DNA of 64,000 bases from Brevibacterium sediminis. Lineage in GTDB: Bacteria > Actinomycetota > Actinomycetes > Actinomycetales > Brevibacteriaceae. Below the pieces are notes generated by a model. It had not been told where the DNA came from. It saw only the letters and a program-made list of their open reading frames with translations, and made no database searches. Location: the NCBI RefSeq assembly GCF_013623905.1, contig NZ_JABKDD010000005.1:1-64000 (forward strand). Direction: 5' to 3'. Made by a program: the position numbers and the translations under genes. Below, in pieces: positions 29,306 to 38,337 of the stretch (positions within the stretch are counted from its first letter, which is position 1; every line of letters begins with the position of its first letter).

Positions 29306-30388
29306 TCACCCGACCTTTCGCTGACGCAGCAGCAGGGCGACGAACACGGCCGCCCCGACGACGCCGAGGATGAGGGAGACGGGCACTTCGAAGGGCATGA
29401 CGATGATCCTGCCGATGAGGTCGCAGATGGTGACGATTGCGATGCCGAGCAGACACACCCAAGGCAGGTTCGAGCGCAGGTCATCGCCGCGGATGAGCGA
29501 GACGATGTTCGGCACGATGAGGCCGAGGAACGGCAGGTTGCCGACGACGACGGTGACCACTCCGGTCGCAATCGCCACGAACACGGTTCCCAGCAGCAGG
29601 ATCTGGTTGTAGTTGAGACCGACGTTGGTGGCGATCTCCTTGCCGAGCCCTGCCACGGTGAAGCGGTCGGCGAGGATGAAGATGGCGACGACGACGGCCG
29701 CGACGATCCACAGGGTCTCGTACTGGCCGCGCAGGATCGACGTGAAGCTGCCGGCGAACCAGATGCCCAGCGACTGCAGCATATCCGTCTGCACCGCGAT
29801 GAATGTCGAAACGGCGCCGACGACGGCGCCGAGCATGATGCCGACGATGGGCACGATGAGCGAGGATTTCAGAGAGACGCGACGCAGAAAGACGAAGAAG
29901 ACGAGGGTGCCGACGAACGCGGCGATGATCGCGCCGACCATTCGCGCGACGATCGAGGCGTCGGGATAGACGATGACGGTGAGCATGAGGCCGAGCCCGG
30001 CCCATTCGGTGGTGCCGGTCGTCGTCGGCTCGACGAAGCGGTTCTGGGTCAGCAGCTGCATGACCAGTCCGCACATCGCCATTGCGGCGCCGGCCAGGAC
30101 GAGGGCGATCGTGCGCGGGATCCGCGTGATCTGGAACATCTCGGCCCCGCCGTCACCGCCGAAGATGTCGTAGACGCCGGTGAGCAGCGAGAGCGCGAGG
30201 AGGATGGCGACCCCGACGATGCCCAACAGCAGGGGCCATCCGAACAGTGGTGCCTTCGCCGAGGCGGCCCCACGTGCGGACGAGACTGCCGACCCGCTGG
30301 GGGACGGATCGACCGTTCCCTGCGGGGACTCAGCCGTCCGGTTGCGTCGGGCTTCGTTCCGACGTCGGGCCGCCTCGGCGAGGGTCAT
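29306..30388 (-). CDS. Iron-siderophore ABC transporter permease
   Basis: A 360-residue FecCD-family permease with about ten helices. Family motifs are ALVLAGAAMAMCGLVMQ, LGKEIATNVGLNY and VGNLPFLGLIVPNI. The ATG at 30388 shares its A with the lipoprotein stop (TGATG). Its first codons spell the window's recurrent element ACCCTCGCCGAGGCGGCCC (protein MTLAEAARRR), so that element sits between the two genes yet is translated. The N-terminal 45 residues are polar and probably cytosolic. Confidence 0.93.
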   Translation of the reverse strand: MTLAEAARRRNEARRNRTAESPQGTVDPSPSGSAVSSARGAASAKAPLFGWPLLLGIVGVAILLALSLLTGVYDIFGGDGGAEMFQITRIPRTIALVLAGAAMAMCGLVMQLLTQNRFVEPTTTGTTEWAGLGLMLTVIVYPDASIVARMVGAIIAAFVGTLVFFVFLRRVSLKSSLIVPIVGIMLGAVVGAVSTFIAVQTDMLQSLGIWFAGSFTSILRGQYETLWIVAAVVVAIFILADRFTVAGLGKEIATNVGLNYNQILLLGTVFVAIATGVVTVVVGNLPFLGLIVPNIVSLIRGDDLRSNLPWVCLLGIAIVTICDLIGRIIVMPFEVPVSLILGVVGAAVFVALLLRQRKVG

Positions 30389-31377
30389 CACTTCTGAGCT
30401 TCGAGCTTGTCGGCGAAGTCGTTGAAGAACTCGGTGTACGTCTGGATGCCTTCGTTGAGGTAGGTGTCCTCGGGGAAGTAGACGATCTTGTCGTCCTTGA
30501 TCGCAGGAACATCCTTGAGCGCTTCGGAGTCTTCGAGGACTTCGGCAGCCGGGGCCGAACCTTCGTCGCGTTCTTCAGGGGCGAAGGAGGCGTCGCGGTC
30601 GAGGACGATCATGAGGTCGGGGTTCGACTTCGCGATGGCTTCGACGGAGACGTCGTCGCCCTGGTGGTCCTCGCTGCCCTCTTCGACCTCGAGGGCCGGG
30701 TCGAGGTCGAGGATGTCGAAGACCGGTCCGACGGTGCGGCCGACCGACGGTGCGGCATAGCCGATGTCGCCGGCCGAGGTGATCAGGCCCATGGCCTTGT
30801 CGTTGTCGTCGTAGGCCTTCTGGGCGCGTTCGATCGAGGCGTCGAAGTCGTCGACGAGCTTCTTCGCTTCGTCCTGTTTGCCGAAGACCTCGCCGAGGAC
30901 CTCGGCCTGGCGGCGCAGCTCGGCGTCGAAGTCCTCGTCGTCGCGGGGATCGAGTTCGAGCACGGTTGCTTCGGGGGCCAGCTTGGCCAGGTCGTCATGG
31001 AACTGTGCGAAGCGCTGGCCGTTGACGATGAGATCGGGCTTGGCCTCGACGACCTTCTCGAGGTCGGGTTCGCGGTGGCTGCCGAGGTCGAGGATGGAAT
31101 CATCCTGCGTGTAGTCGAGGTCGTCGCTCATCAGGGAGACGGCGCCGCCGCTGAGTTCGATGCCCCAGTCGCTGAGCGTCTGGAACGTGCGGTTGTCGGT
31201 GGCGACAACGGACTTCGGCGGGGAGGCGACGGTCTGCTTGCCGTTGTTGTCCTCGACCTCGATCGTGGATCCGGAGTCTTCGGCCTGAGCCGAATCGGAG
31301 TCTGCCGAGCCGCAGCCGGCCAGAGTCAGAGCGACAACGCCTGCCAGGGCGCTCAATTGAAGGCGAGTCGAAACCAT
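30388..31377 (-). CDS. Iron-siderophore substrate-binding lipoprotein
   Basis: A 329-residue FecB/FepB-type solute-binding protein. The signal peptide ends in a lipobox, LTLAGC (Cys22), so it is anchored to the outer face of the membrane. The mature chain has the class III fold, with a conserved VVATDNRTFQTL start and KPDLIVNGQRF, plus a very acidic tail (EVEEGSEDHQGDD). The ATG is at 31377. It heads the importer operon, 55 nt downstream of a DtxR-like box, so low iron should induce it. The specific siderophore is unknown. Confidence 0.93.
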   Translation of the reverse strand: MVSTRLQLSALAGVVALTLAGCGSADSDSAQAEDSGSTIEVEDNNGKQTVASPPKSVVATDNRTFQTLSDWGIELSGGAVSLMSDDLDYTQDDSILDLGSHREPDLEKVVEAKPDLIVNGQRFAQFHDDLAKLAPEATVLELDPRDDEDFDAELRRQAEVLGEVFGKQDEAKKLVDDFDASIERAQKAYDDNDKAMGLITSAGDIGYAAPSVGRTVGPVFDILDLDPALEVEEGSEDHQGDDVSVEAIAKSNPDLMIVLDRDASFAPEERDEGSAPAAEVLEDSEALKDVPAIKDDKIVYFPEDTYLNEGIQTYTEFFNDFADKLEAQK

Positions 31378-31432
31378 GGGGTCCCACTTTCAGGAATGTA
31401 CGTATGAGAAAAACGTGTGCGCACACTGAAAG

Positions 31433-31451
31433 TAAGCTTAGCCTATGCTTT
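31433..31451 (-). promoter_or_regulatory. DtxR/IdeR-type iron box, importer operon
   Basis: On the minus strand the 19-mer reads AAAGCATAGGCTAAGCTTA. It matches the DtxR consensus TWAGGTTAGSCTAACCTWA at 15 of 19 positions. It lies just upstream of the binding-lipoprotein gene. Confidence 0.7.
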
Positions 31452-31546
31452 GAAAATAAAGTCAAAAAAGTATGACGTTATCTGTATCACATCTGAAGTG
31501 AGATCGGATGGGCGCGCGGCGGGGTGGGTGCGCGGTGGGCCTCAGA

Positions 31547-32512
31547 TCAGATAGCGGCGATGAGGCGGTCGACCTCTTCTTCAGTATCTGCCGCGGCGGT
31601 CGGCCCGCCGGATCCTCCGCGACTGACCTTGAGTCCGGCCTCTTCGACGATGACAGCCCCACCGGCGTAGTCGTAGATGCCCAGTCCGCGTTCGGCGTAG
31701 CCGTTGACCCGACCTTCGGCGACCATGCACAGGTCGAGTGCCGCCGATCCGCAGCGGCGGATATCGTCGTAGCCGGTCATGAGGTCGTCGAGCTTGGCCA
31801 GTTGGGCCCCGCGGTTCCTCAGAGCATAGGCGAATCCGGTGGCCAGGAGCTTGCCGGACAGCCCGGGCGGAGTCCCGTGCAGTCGTCGCGCCGGAATGGC
31901 GGAGCCGGCCTCGCGGTGGTCGGCCAAGCGCCCGTCGACCCGAAAGGCACCGCGACCGGCAGCCGCCAGCCATGTGGCATCCAACCCCGGCGAGGCGACG
32001 AGTCCGATCTGCCAGTCGCCGAGTCCTAGGCCGGCATCTGCCTCACCTGCGGCCGCGCAGACCCCGACGGAGAACGCGTGGTGTTCGATGTTGCGGACAT
32101 AGTTGACGGTGCCGTCGATCGGGTCGACATGCCATTCCAGACGCGGACCCTCGTCAGCAGCCTCGTTGAGTGCACCGGTCTCCGGATCGAAAGCGTTGAG
32201 TTTGAGCAGGAAGTCCGCCGGGAAGAATTCGACCGGGTCGAGTGCCTCCGAACCCTCTTCGCCGACCATGAGGTCGTGGGGCCTGGCTCGGTTGAGATAG
32301 CCGCGCACAAGCGCCTCGATCTGCGCATCGGCGCGAGTGACGAGGTCATTCGGCGAGGTCTTCGTGTCGACGACACTGGCGTCGAGGCTCGCGCCGAGCA
32401 GCGGCCTCCAGGCGAGCATCTGCTCCCACGCCATGAGTGAGAGGTCGGAGGCGATGCGGATCAGAGGGTGGTCGACGATCTCAGCGGGCAGCGATTCGAG
32501 CTCGGAGTTCAT
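31547..32512 (-). CDS. Inositol monophosphatase family protein
   Basis: A 321-residue Mg-dependent phosphatase of the IMPase/FBPase/CysQ fold. Metal-site motifs: GEEGSEAL, WHVDPIDGTVNY (DPIDGT core), and the C-terminal RRCGSAALDLCMVAEGRVNG followed by IYDYAGG, where most members have WDxAAG. The ATG is at 32512. It could be inositol-1-phosphatase or a related sugar/nucleotide phosphatase. An extra segment around residues 95-120 (DPVEFFPADFLLKL...) is longer than usual. Confidence 0.9.
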   Translation of the reverse strand: MNSELESLPAEIVDHPLIRIASDLSLMAWEQMLAWRPLLGASLDASVVDTKTSPNDLVTRADAQIEALVRGYLNRARPHDLMVGEEGSEALDPVEFFPADFLLKLNAFDPETGALNEAADEGPRLEWHVDPIDGTVNYVRNIEHHAFSVGVCAAAGEADAGLGLGDWQIGLVASPGLDATWLAAAGRGAFRVDGRLADHREAGSAIPARRLHGTPPGLSGKLLATGFAYALRNRGAQLAKLDDLMTGYDDIRRCGSAALDLCMVAEGRVNGYAERGLGIYDYAGGAVIVEEAGLKVSRGGSGGPTAAADTEEEVDRLIAAI

Positions 32513-33014
32513 ACGGCCACTCTAGACAACCCTCTCAGCATCTCGCCCGGGTGTCCGCCGCCGACCGGAGACCGCCCAGATCTGCGGCATGTGTAACAAG
32601 ACTGCAATACACCGGCGAATATGTACTTCTTGTATCTAAGCCGTCCAAGGAGGTCGGGAACTCCGATTGCACGGCTTTTCCACCGAGCTGGAAACGCACC
32701 TGAGGTTGTCGGCAGGGCACTTCAGCATCTGATATTTCACAAACAGTCGAAGAGTCGAATCGTGAAGCGATTTCCGCACGCAGGGCAGGATTCTCCTGAA
32801 GGCTTTCTCAGCCCATCAGCCCCGTTGTCTTCGTTCGGGAAATTCCCGCCTCCGGCTCCGCGAAGATTCGGTCACGGAATCGTCAGAAAACGTCCATGAA
32901 TCGCACAAGGGCGGTGATCCATATCGAGTATGGATCACCGCCCTGGTCTTTGCGCGGGAAGTACGAACACAGAGGGGACCGGCGAACGCCGTTCTGCCCC
33001 TGTGTTCTCTGGGA
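32513..33014. other. About 500-nt spacer, terminator only
   Basis: Apart from the hairpin at 32908-32944 I see no supported feature. Short frames such as 32621-32899 (plus) have no ribosome binding site and a composition unlike the neighbouring genes. Confidence 0.5.
32908..32944 (-). terminator. 16-bp perfect hairpin after the small HTH gene
   Basis: AGGGCGGTGATCCATA (32908-32923) and its exact complement (32929-32944) form a stem with a TCGAG loop. It lies 70 nt downstream of the leftward HTH gene. Confidence 0.75.
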
Positions 33015-33269
33015 TCAGGCGGGGTCGGCGACTCCGGCCTTCGGCTCACTGCGCTTGACCGGTCCGTGCCTGCGCACGATCTCCTGAACGGCTTGCGAGG
33101 AGGTGCCGGCTGCCTCGGCGATCGCACCGAAGGTCGCGCCTTCTTCGCGGGCGCGCAGAATCGCCATCACATAGTCGGTGTTGATTTTCAATCGCTGCCG
33201 CGCGACCTTTCGGACCGCCCCGACTAATGCGGCTTGGTCGACTGTCAATTCACGAGCTCGACGAGACAT
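33015..33269 (-). CDS. Small helix-turn-helix protein
   Basis: An 84-residue basic protein with a C-terminal HTH-like segment (ATFGAIAEAAGTSSQAVQEI, about residues 44-63) and a short Arg/Lys tail. It probably binds DNA; targets are unknown. The ATG at 33269 has AAGGGAAG 5 nt upstream; the longer frame to 33347 lacks one. It is divergent from the large FAD/Fe-S oxidoreductase, which it might regulate; that is inference from position only. Confidence 0.7.
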   Translation of the reverse strand: MSRRARELTVDQAALVGAVRKVARQRLKINTDYVMAILRAREEGATFGAIAEAAGTSSQAVQEIVRRHGPVKRSEPKAGVADPA

Positions 33270-33517
33270 GGTTTCTTCCCTTGCATTCATGTAGTGGCCC
33301 GTTGCCACGAATTGGTGTAGTCCCATTAGATACCATGAATATGTCAAGACGCCAAGAATTCCCGGATATAGGAACTCAGGCTACTGACTAGCACCGTTCT
33401 GAGCATGTGTCATAACGAATGTATAACTTTCGCTGGTTCGCGACGATGACTCTCGCTCGCCACTCCCCGCCGTGGAAGGTATCGATGTTCCAGCAACCCA
33501 AGTGGCACAATGCGGAC

Positions 33518-36500
33518 ATGACGACTATGGCCCATCCCAGCGAAGCGAACCGGGCGACCGTCGACGAAGACGAGTCCCAGACAGCGCTTCCCACCGCACT
33601 CGCCGAGCAGTTCCGCGCCGCGGGCATCCGTGATTTCAGCATCGACGACACCGACCGCGCCGCGTACTCCTCAGACGCTTCGCTCTTCCGGCTCGTCCCC
33701 GCCGCCATCGTCTTCCCTTACGACGAAGACGAAGTGGCGCGGGTCCTCTCCGTTGCCCGCCGCCTCGGCGTGCCGATCACCAGTCGTGGTGCCGGTACAT
33801 CCATCGCCGGCAATGCCATCGGCCGCGGCATCGTCCTCGACTTCACTCTCCATATGAATGCGGTCCTCGACCTCGACCCGGACGAGCAGTCGGCTTGGGT
33901 GCAGTCCGGCTGCGTCCATGCCCATCTGCAGAGACAGGCCAAACCGCACGGTCTGCGGTTCGGCCCGGACCCATCCACGCACACCCGCTGCACGATCGGC
34001 GGGATGATCGGCAACAATGCCTGCGGACCGCGAGCTTTGGGCTACGGCCGCACGGGCGACAACATCCTGGCACTGAAGATCATGCTCATCGACGGCACCG
34101 TCGTCACCCTCGATGACTCGGACGCCTCGACGACGTTCCCACGGCTGCATGAACTCGTGGCACAGAACCTCGGCACCATCCGCACGAACTTCGGCACGTT
34201 CTCCCGCCAGGTCTCCGGGTATGGGCTCGAATCCCTCCTTCCGGAGAACGGCTTCGACGTCCGCCGCGCCTTCGCCGGCACCGAGGGCACCTGGGGTGTC
34301 ATCCTGGCGGCGAAGATGCGCCTGGTCAAGGATCCGAGCTTCACCTCGGCGGTAGTCCTCGGCTACGCGGACATGGTCGCCGCCGCCCACGATGCGCCGC
34401 TGCTGAAGGATTTCCCCGTCGCCGCCTGCGAGGGTCTCGACTCGCGCATGCTCGACCGGGTCATCGACACCAAGGGCGCCGAGGCGGTCCCTCCGCTGCC
34501 GGAAGGTGGGGGCTGGCTCGTCGTCGAACTCACCGGTGAGGACGAGTCCGAGCTCGAGGCCGAGACTCAGCGCCTCATCTCCGAGTCGAAGTCACTCGAC
34601 TCCGCGGTCCTGGACGCCCGGGCGGCCGCCGAGGTGTGGGCGATCCGCGCCGATGGCGCCGGCCTGGTCTCACGCACACCCGATGGTCGCGACGCCCACG
34701 CGGGATGGGAGGATTCGGCGGTTCCGGTGGACCACCTCGGCGACTATCTGCACGATCTCATGGAGCTGCTCGAGGAGCACGGACTGTGGGCCATTCCCTA
34801 TGGGCACTTCGGTGACGGCTGCCTGCACATGCGCGTGGACTTCCCGCTCGAGGATCCGAACGGCGGGCAGGTGATGCGCGATTTCATGGTCGCGGCCACG
34901 AAGCTCGTCGCCCGCTATGGCGGGTCGGTCTCCGGGGAGCATGGGGACGGTCGGGCGCGCTCCGAACTGCTGCGGCTCATGTACGCCCCGGCAGCGCTCG
35001 ATCTGTTCGCCCAGGTCAAACGCCTCTTCGATCCTCAGCATCTGCTCAATCCGGGTGTCATCGTCGACCCCGACGCTCTCGACGAATCGATCCGTCTGTC
35101 TCAGTTGCCGCTGCGCCAGGAGCTGCCCGGCACTCTGGCGATGGCCTATGAAGGCGAGTCTGCCGGTTTCGCCTCGGCGGTCCACCGGTGCACCGGAGTC
35201 GGCAAGTGCCGCGCGGATTCGGCGGCCGGCGGCGGCATCATGTGCCCGTCGTATCAGGCCACCCGGGACGAGCGGCATTCGACGCGGGGGCGGGCACGCG
35301 TGCTGCAGGAGATGGTGTCCGGGGATCTGCTCGAGCCTCGCTGGGACTCCCCCGAGGTGCACGAAGCTCTCGACCTGTGCCTGTCGTGCAAGGCCTGCGG
35401 GACCGAGTGCCCGACCGGCACGGACATGTCCACGTACAAGGCCGAGGTCCTGCACCAGACCTATCAGGGACGGCTGCGGCCGATGAAGCACTATTCGCTC
35501 GGGTTCCTTCCGCAGCTCGCCCGCCTGATCACCCCGCTCGCGCCGGTCGTCAACCGGGTATCGGGGCTGCCAGGGCTGACGACGCTGGCGAAGAAGATGG
35601 CCGGCATCGACGTTCGTCGCTCGATCCCGCAGTTCGCGTCCACGACGTTCAGGAAATGGTGGACCACCACCGCCGCCGAGGCGGCACCGGGGTCGCGTAC
35701 GAACGCCGAGTCTCGCTCGAAGGCTGAGTCCCCGGCCAAGGCGTCGTCGCCGGCCTCGGATTCGTTGCGGCCGAACGCTGGGGTGATCCTGTTCGCCGAT
35801 TCCTGGTCGAACCATTTCGCTCCGCGCATCCTCGCCGCGGCCGTCGCTGTGCTCGAGCAGGCCGGTGTGCGTGTGCGGGTGATCGATCAGACCGTGTGCT
35901 GCGGGCTGCCGCTCATCTCCACCGGTCAGCTCGATGGCGCGAAGGCGAATCTCTCGGAGACGATCACGGCTCTCGATGCCACCGGGGATGTGCCGATCAT
36001 CGGCGTCGAGCCTTCGTGCCTGGCGACGCTCAAGGATGATTCGCTCAAACTCGTCGCCGATGAGGCCGCGCACCGAGTGGCCGACCGGGTGCAGACTCTC
36101 GCCCAGTATCTGCTGAGCATCGGTGCCGAACTGCCGGACCTGTCCGGGATCGAAGCGCTCGTGCAGCCGCATTGTCACCAGTCGGCGATCTTCGGCAACG
36201 CGGCAGATAAGGAGCTGTTGGCCAGGGCTGGAGCGAATACCGAGTTCCTCGGCGGGTGCTGCGGTCTGGCCGGGAACTTCGGCGTCGAAGACGGCCATTT
36301 CGAAACCTCGGTCGCCGTCGCCGAGGTGGCCCTGCTGCCGGCGCTGCGCAAGCGGGGACGGGCCGCCGGTGTGGGGTCTGGAACTGGTTCAGGAGTCGAT
36401 GCTTCGCCGACCGGTGCGACAGGGTCCGGTACAGATGTGTCGCCGGAGCGTGCGACGCGTTCAGGTGCAGGCGCCCGGCTGCAGGTCGTTCTTGCCGACG

Positions 36501-36601
36501 GGTATTCGTGCCGCACTCAGATCACGGATCTCAGTGACGCCGAGGGCGTGTCGTTGGCCGAGCTCCTCGCCTGGGGATGGGGGCTGCAACCGCGGCGATG
36601 A
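33518..36601 (+). CDS. FAD-linked oxidase / (Fe-S)-binding fusion (D-lactate/glycolate dehydrogenase-like)
   Basis: A 1027-residue fusion. The N-terminal half is a PCMH/FAD_binding_4 flavoprotein: RGAGTSIAGNAIGRGIVLDF, GMIGNNACGPRALGYGRTGD, GYGLESLLPENG, and later GEHGDGRARSELLR. The C-terminal half carries two ferredoxin-type clusters (CTGVGKCR...CPSY, CLSCKACGTECPTGTDM) and two CCG domains (TVCCGLPL, LGGCCGLAGNFG). This is the GlcD-GlcF/Dld-like layout for 2-hydroxyacid oxidation feeding the respiratory chain. Two low-complexity linkers, at about residues 725-750 and 950-985 (Gly/Ser/Thr-rich), are unusual. The start is uncertain: 33518 lies 8 nt after CACAAT and may be leaderless; 33527 is also possible. 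Confidence 0.88.
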   Translation: MTTMAHPSEANRATVDEDESQTALPTALAEQFRAAGIRDFSIDDTDRAAYSSDASLFRLVPAAIVFPYDEDEVARVLSVARRLGVPITSRGAGTSIAGNAIGRGIVLDFTLHMNAVLDLDPDEQSAWVQSGCVHAHLQRQAKPHGLRFGPDPSTHTRCTIGGMIGNNACGPRALGYGRTGDNILALKIMLIDGTVVTLDDSDASTTFPRLHELVAQNLGTIRTNFGTFSRQVSGYGLESLLPENGFDVRRAFAGTEGTWGVILAAKMRLVKDPSFTSAVVLGYADMVAAAHDAPLLKDFPVAACEGLDSRMLDRVIDTKGAEAVPPLPEGGGWLVVELTGEDESELEAETQRLISESKSLDSAVLDARAAAEVWAIRADGAGLVSRTPDGRDAHAGWEDSAVPVDHLGDYLHDLMELLEEHGLWAIPYGHFGDGCLHMRVDFPLEDPNGGQVMRDFMVAATKLVARYGGSVSGEHGDGRARSELLRLMYAPAALDLFAQVKRLFDPQHLLNPGVIVDPDALDESIRLSQLPLRQELPGTLAMAYEGESAGFASAVHRCTGVGKCRADSAAGGGIMCPSYQATRDERHSTRGRARVLQEMVSGDLLEPRWDSPEVHEALDLCLSCKACGTECPTGTDMSTYKAEVLHQTYQGRLRPMKHYSLGFLPQLARLITPLAPVVNRVSGLPGLTTLAKKMAGIDVRRSIPQFASTTFRKWWTTTAAEAAPGSRTNAESRSKAESPAKASSPASDSLRPNAGVILFADSWSNHFAPRILAAAVAVLEQAGVRVRVIDQTVCCGLPLISTGQLDGAKANLSETITALDATGDVPIIGVEPSCLATLKDDSLKLVADEAAHRVADRVQTLAQYLLSIGAELPDLSGIEALVQPHCHQSAIFGNAADKELLARAGANTEFLGGCCGLAGNFGVEDGHFETSVAVAEVALLPALRKRGRAAGVGSGTGSGVDASPTGATGSGTDVSPERATRSGAGARLQVVLADGYSCRTQITDLSDAEGVSLAELLAWGWGLQPRR

Positions 36602-36631
36602 TCCCGAGGTCAGGGCCGCCTCGGCGAGGTT

Positions 36632-37021
36632 TCAGGCCTTGGCCGTCAGCACCGGGACCTCGGCTTCGAGGAGGATGCGCTGTGCCTGCGAGCCGAGGAT
36701 GAACTTCCCGATCGCCGAGCGTTTGCGCAGGCCGATGACGATGAGCTGGACTTCGTACTCCTCGGCGAGGTCGTTGAGCGTGCCGGGCAGATCGTCTTCG
36801 TGATCGGGCTGGAGCACCTCGACGTCGACGTCCGATTCCTTGCCGAGGTCGACGATCCGCTTGATCTCGTCCTCACCGATCTCGGTCGGAGCTCCACTGG
36901 CACCTCGTCGCTGTGAGTTGATCACGACGGCAGCGCTCGACCGCAGTTTGGCCTCTGCGAATCCCGCGCGCAGAGCAGCCTCACCCTCGGGAGCGGGTAG
37001 GTAGCCAATGAGAATCGTCAT
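36632..37021 (-). CDS. Universal stress protein family (UspA)
   Basis: A 129-residue single-domain USP. It has the conserved start ILIGYLPAPEG and the C-terminal nucleotide-binding loop IGLRKRSAIGKFILGSQAQRI (G-2x-G-9x-GS pattern). It probably binds ATP and helps survival in stress. The recurrent element CCTCGCCGAGGCGGCC begins 2 nt after its stop (36613-36630). It is a single gene. Confidence 0.9.
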   Translation of the reverse strand: MTILIGYLPAPEGEAALRAGFAEAKLRSSAAVVINSQRRGASGAPTEIGEDEIKRIVDLGKESDVDVEVLQPDHEDDLPGTLNDLAEEYEVQLIVIGLRKRSAIGKFILGSQAQRILLEAEVPVLTAKA

Positions 37022-37107
37022 GGCCCCCAGTATATGGACTCATCCATGATTCGTTCACTTCGGGATCACGCTTCGGTCAGCAACCCGCAACCCCCATTGC
37101 CCCAATT

Positions 37108-37165
37108 ACTACCTGACGGCGGCCCAGCAACCTCGCGCGAGGTTGCTGGGCCGCCGTCAGGTAGT
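37108..37165. terminator. 58-nt perfect palindrome, family A copy 2
   Basis: Both 29-nt halves are exact complements with no loop (centre CGCG); the left arm starts ACTACCTGACGGCGGCCC. The right arm overlaps the last codons of the WYL regulator and supplies its stop TGA (37159-37157). The near-identical copy 3 is at 38965-39020. Confidence 0.85.
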
Positions 37166-38212
37166 CCTGGACGCTTCGACGACCGCTTGCGCCCTCTCTG
37201 CGTGGTCGCGTAGGGCGTCGATGAGCTCAGGTGGGTCGAGCACTTCGATCTCGGCGGGGATGGACGCAAGGGTGGCCGCGACCCACCTGAGATCCCAGAA
37301 TCCGCAGGTGATGCGCACCCCATCGGCCGCCTCGGTGATGGTGGCGCTCCGGGTGGGGAACCATTCCTTCGCTTCCCGCGCCGAGGCGGCAGTGCGCAGA
37401 ACGACGGTGTGCGGATACGCGGTGGTGGTCACGGCTGCGGACACAGCCGCCTCGGCGTCGGGGTGCTCACGTGGGGTGATGCTCAATGTCGTCGCGTGAA
37501 CCCGGCTCATCCGGTCGAGGCGGAAGACCCGATGGTCATCGCGGTCGAGGTCGAACGCGAAGAGGTACCAGTGCGCGCCGAAGACGACGAGACGGATCGG
37601 TTCAACGCGGCGGGCCGTCGAGGAGTGGTCGCCGTCCGGGCCGGCGGATGCGTCGGCCGTCAGGGTGCCGGTCGCGTCGGCAGTCAGGGGGTCGGCCGGG
37701 CCCGTGACGGTGGGGTCGTCGACGCCATGGCGCTGCATCTTCCGATAGTCGAAAGTCGCGATCGTCGACGCATTGATAGCCGAGGCGAGCGTGATGACCG
37801 CGCTGATGTCGACTCCGGGTGCGTGGCCTTCGGACACAGACACAGCCGTCGAGATTTCGGCGACGGTCGAGCGCATCGCGGCCGGGAGCATCGTCTGCAG
37901 CTTCGTCGTCGCCGATTCTGCGTGTTCGGTGTCCAGGCCCGCCCCGCGCAGGAGTGCCAGGCCGACCGCGGTGGCCAGCGCCTCCCCAGCCTCGAGCTGC
38001 AGAGGCGGCAGCACCGTCCGTGATTCGGCGCGATAGCCCCCGGTCAGGCCCGGTGCCGAGGAGATGATGTAGCCGAGATCGCGCAATTCGGCGATATCTC
38101 GACGGATGGTTCGTGAAGTGACGCCGAAGCGGGCGGCGAGCTCGATGGCAGTGAAGCTCCTGCCGGATGCGAACAGACCGAGCAGACTCAAGAGTCGCGT
38201 CTCCGACCGCAT
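37157..38212 (-). CDS. WYL-domain transcriptional regulator (YafY type)
   Basis: A 351-residue regulator with an N-terminal HTH_11 (FTAIELAARFGVTSRTIRRD, about residues 19-38) and a C-terminal WYL domain (FDYRKMQRH, HWYLFAFDLDRDDHRVFRLD) followed by the WCX extension. The ATG at 38212 follows GGAGGCGGA. An internal linker near residues 175-205 is Thr/Asp/Ala-rich. It is divergent from the DinB-like gene with a 27-bp dyad in the gap, so it likely controls both. Its terminal codons (Thr-Thr-stop) come from the palindrome. Confidence 0.9.
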   Translation of the reverse strand: MRSETRLLSLLGLFASGRSFTAIELAARFGVTSRTIRRDIAELRDLGYIISSAPGLTGGYRAESRTVLPPLQLEAGEALATAVGLALLRGAGLDTEHAESATTKLQTMLPAAMRSTVAEISTAVSVSEGHAPGVDISAVITLASAINASTIATFDYRKMQRHGVDDPTVTGPADPLTADATGTLTADASAGPDGDHSSTARRVEPIRLVVFGAHWYLFAFDLDRDDHRVFRLDRMSRVHATTLSITPREHPDAEAAVSAAVTTTAYPHTVVLRTAASAREAKEWFPTRSATITEAADGVRITCGFWDLRWVAATLASIPAEIEVLDPPELIDALRDHAERAQAVVEASRTT

Positions 38213-38247
38213 TCCGCCTCCGAATGAGAAAGTTTCGCCGGATTGAT

Positions 38248-38274
38248 TGATGCGGACAGTATATGTCCGCATCA
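38248..38274. promoter_or_regulatory. WYL regulator operator
   Basis: TGATGCGGACA-gtata-TGTCCGCATCA is an 11-bp perfect dyad in the 125-bp gap between the WYL regulator and the DinB-like gene. It overlaps an AT-rich TATAT stretch that may be a -10. It is the obvious binding site for autoregulation and divergent control. Confidence 0.75.
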
Positions 38275-38337
38275 CACCTCACGATAGGATCACCGCTTCA
38301 GCCATCCGGCCGCGGCGGACATCGCAAAGGAGAGATC

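Noticed and set aside
32621-32899. Rightward 92-codon gene in the spacer before the small HTH gene
   Set aside because: No ribosome binding site, no recognisable domain, and composition differs from flanking genes.
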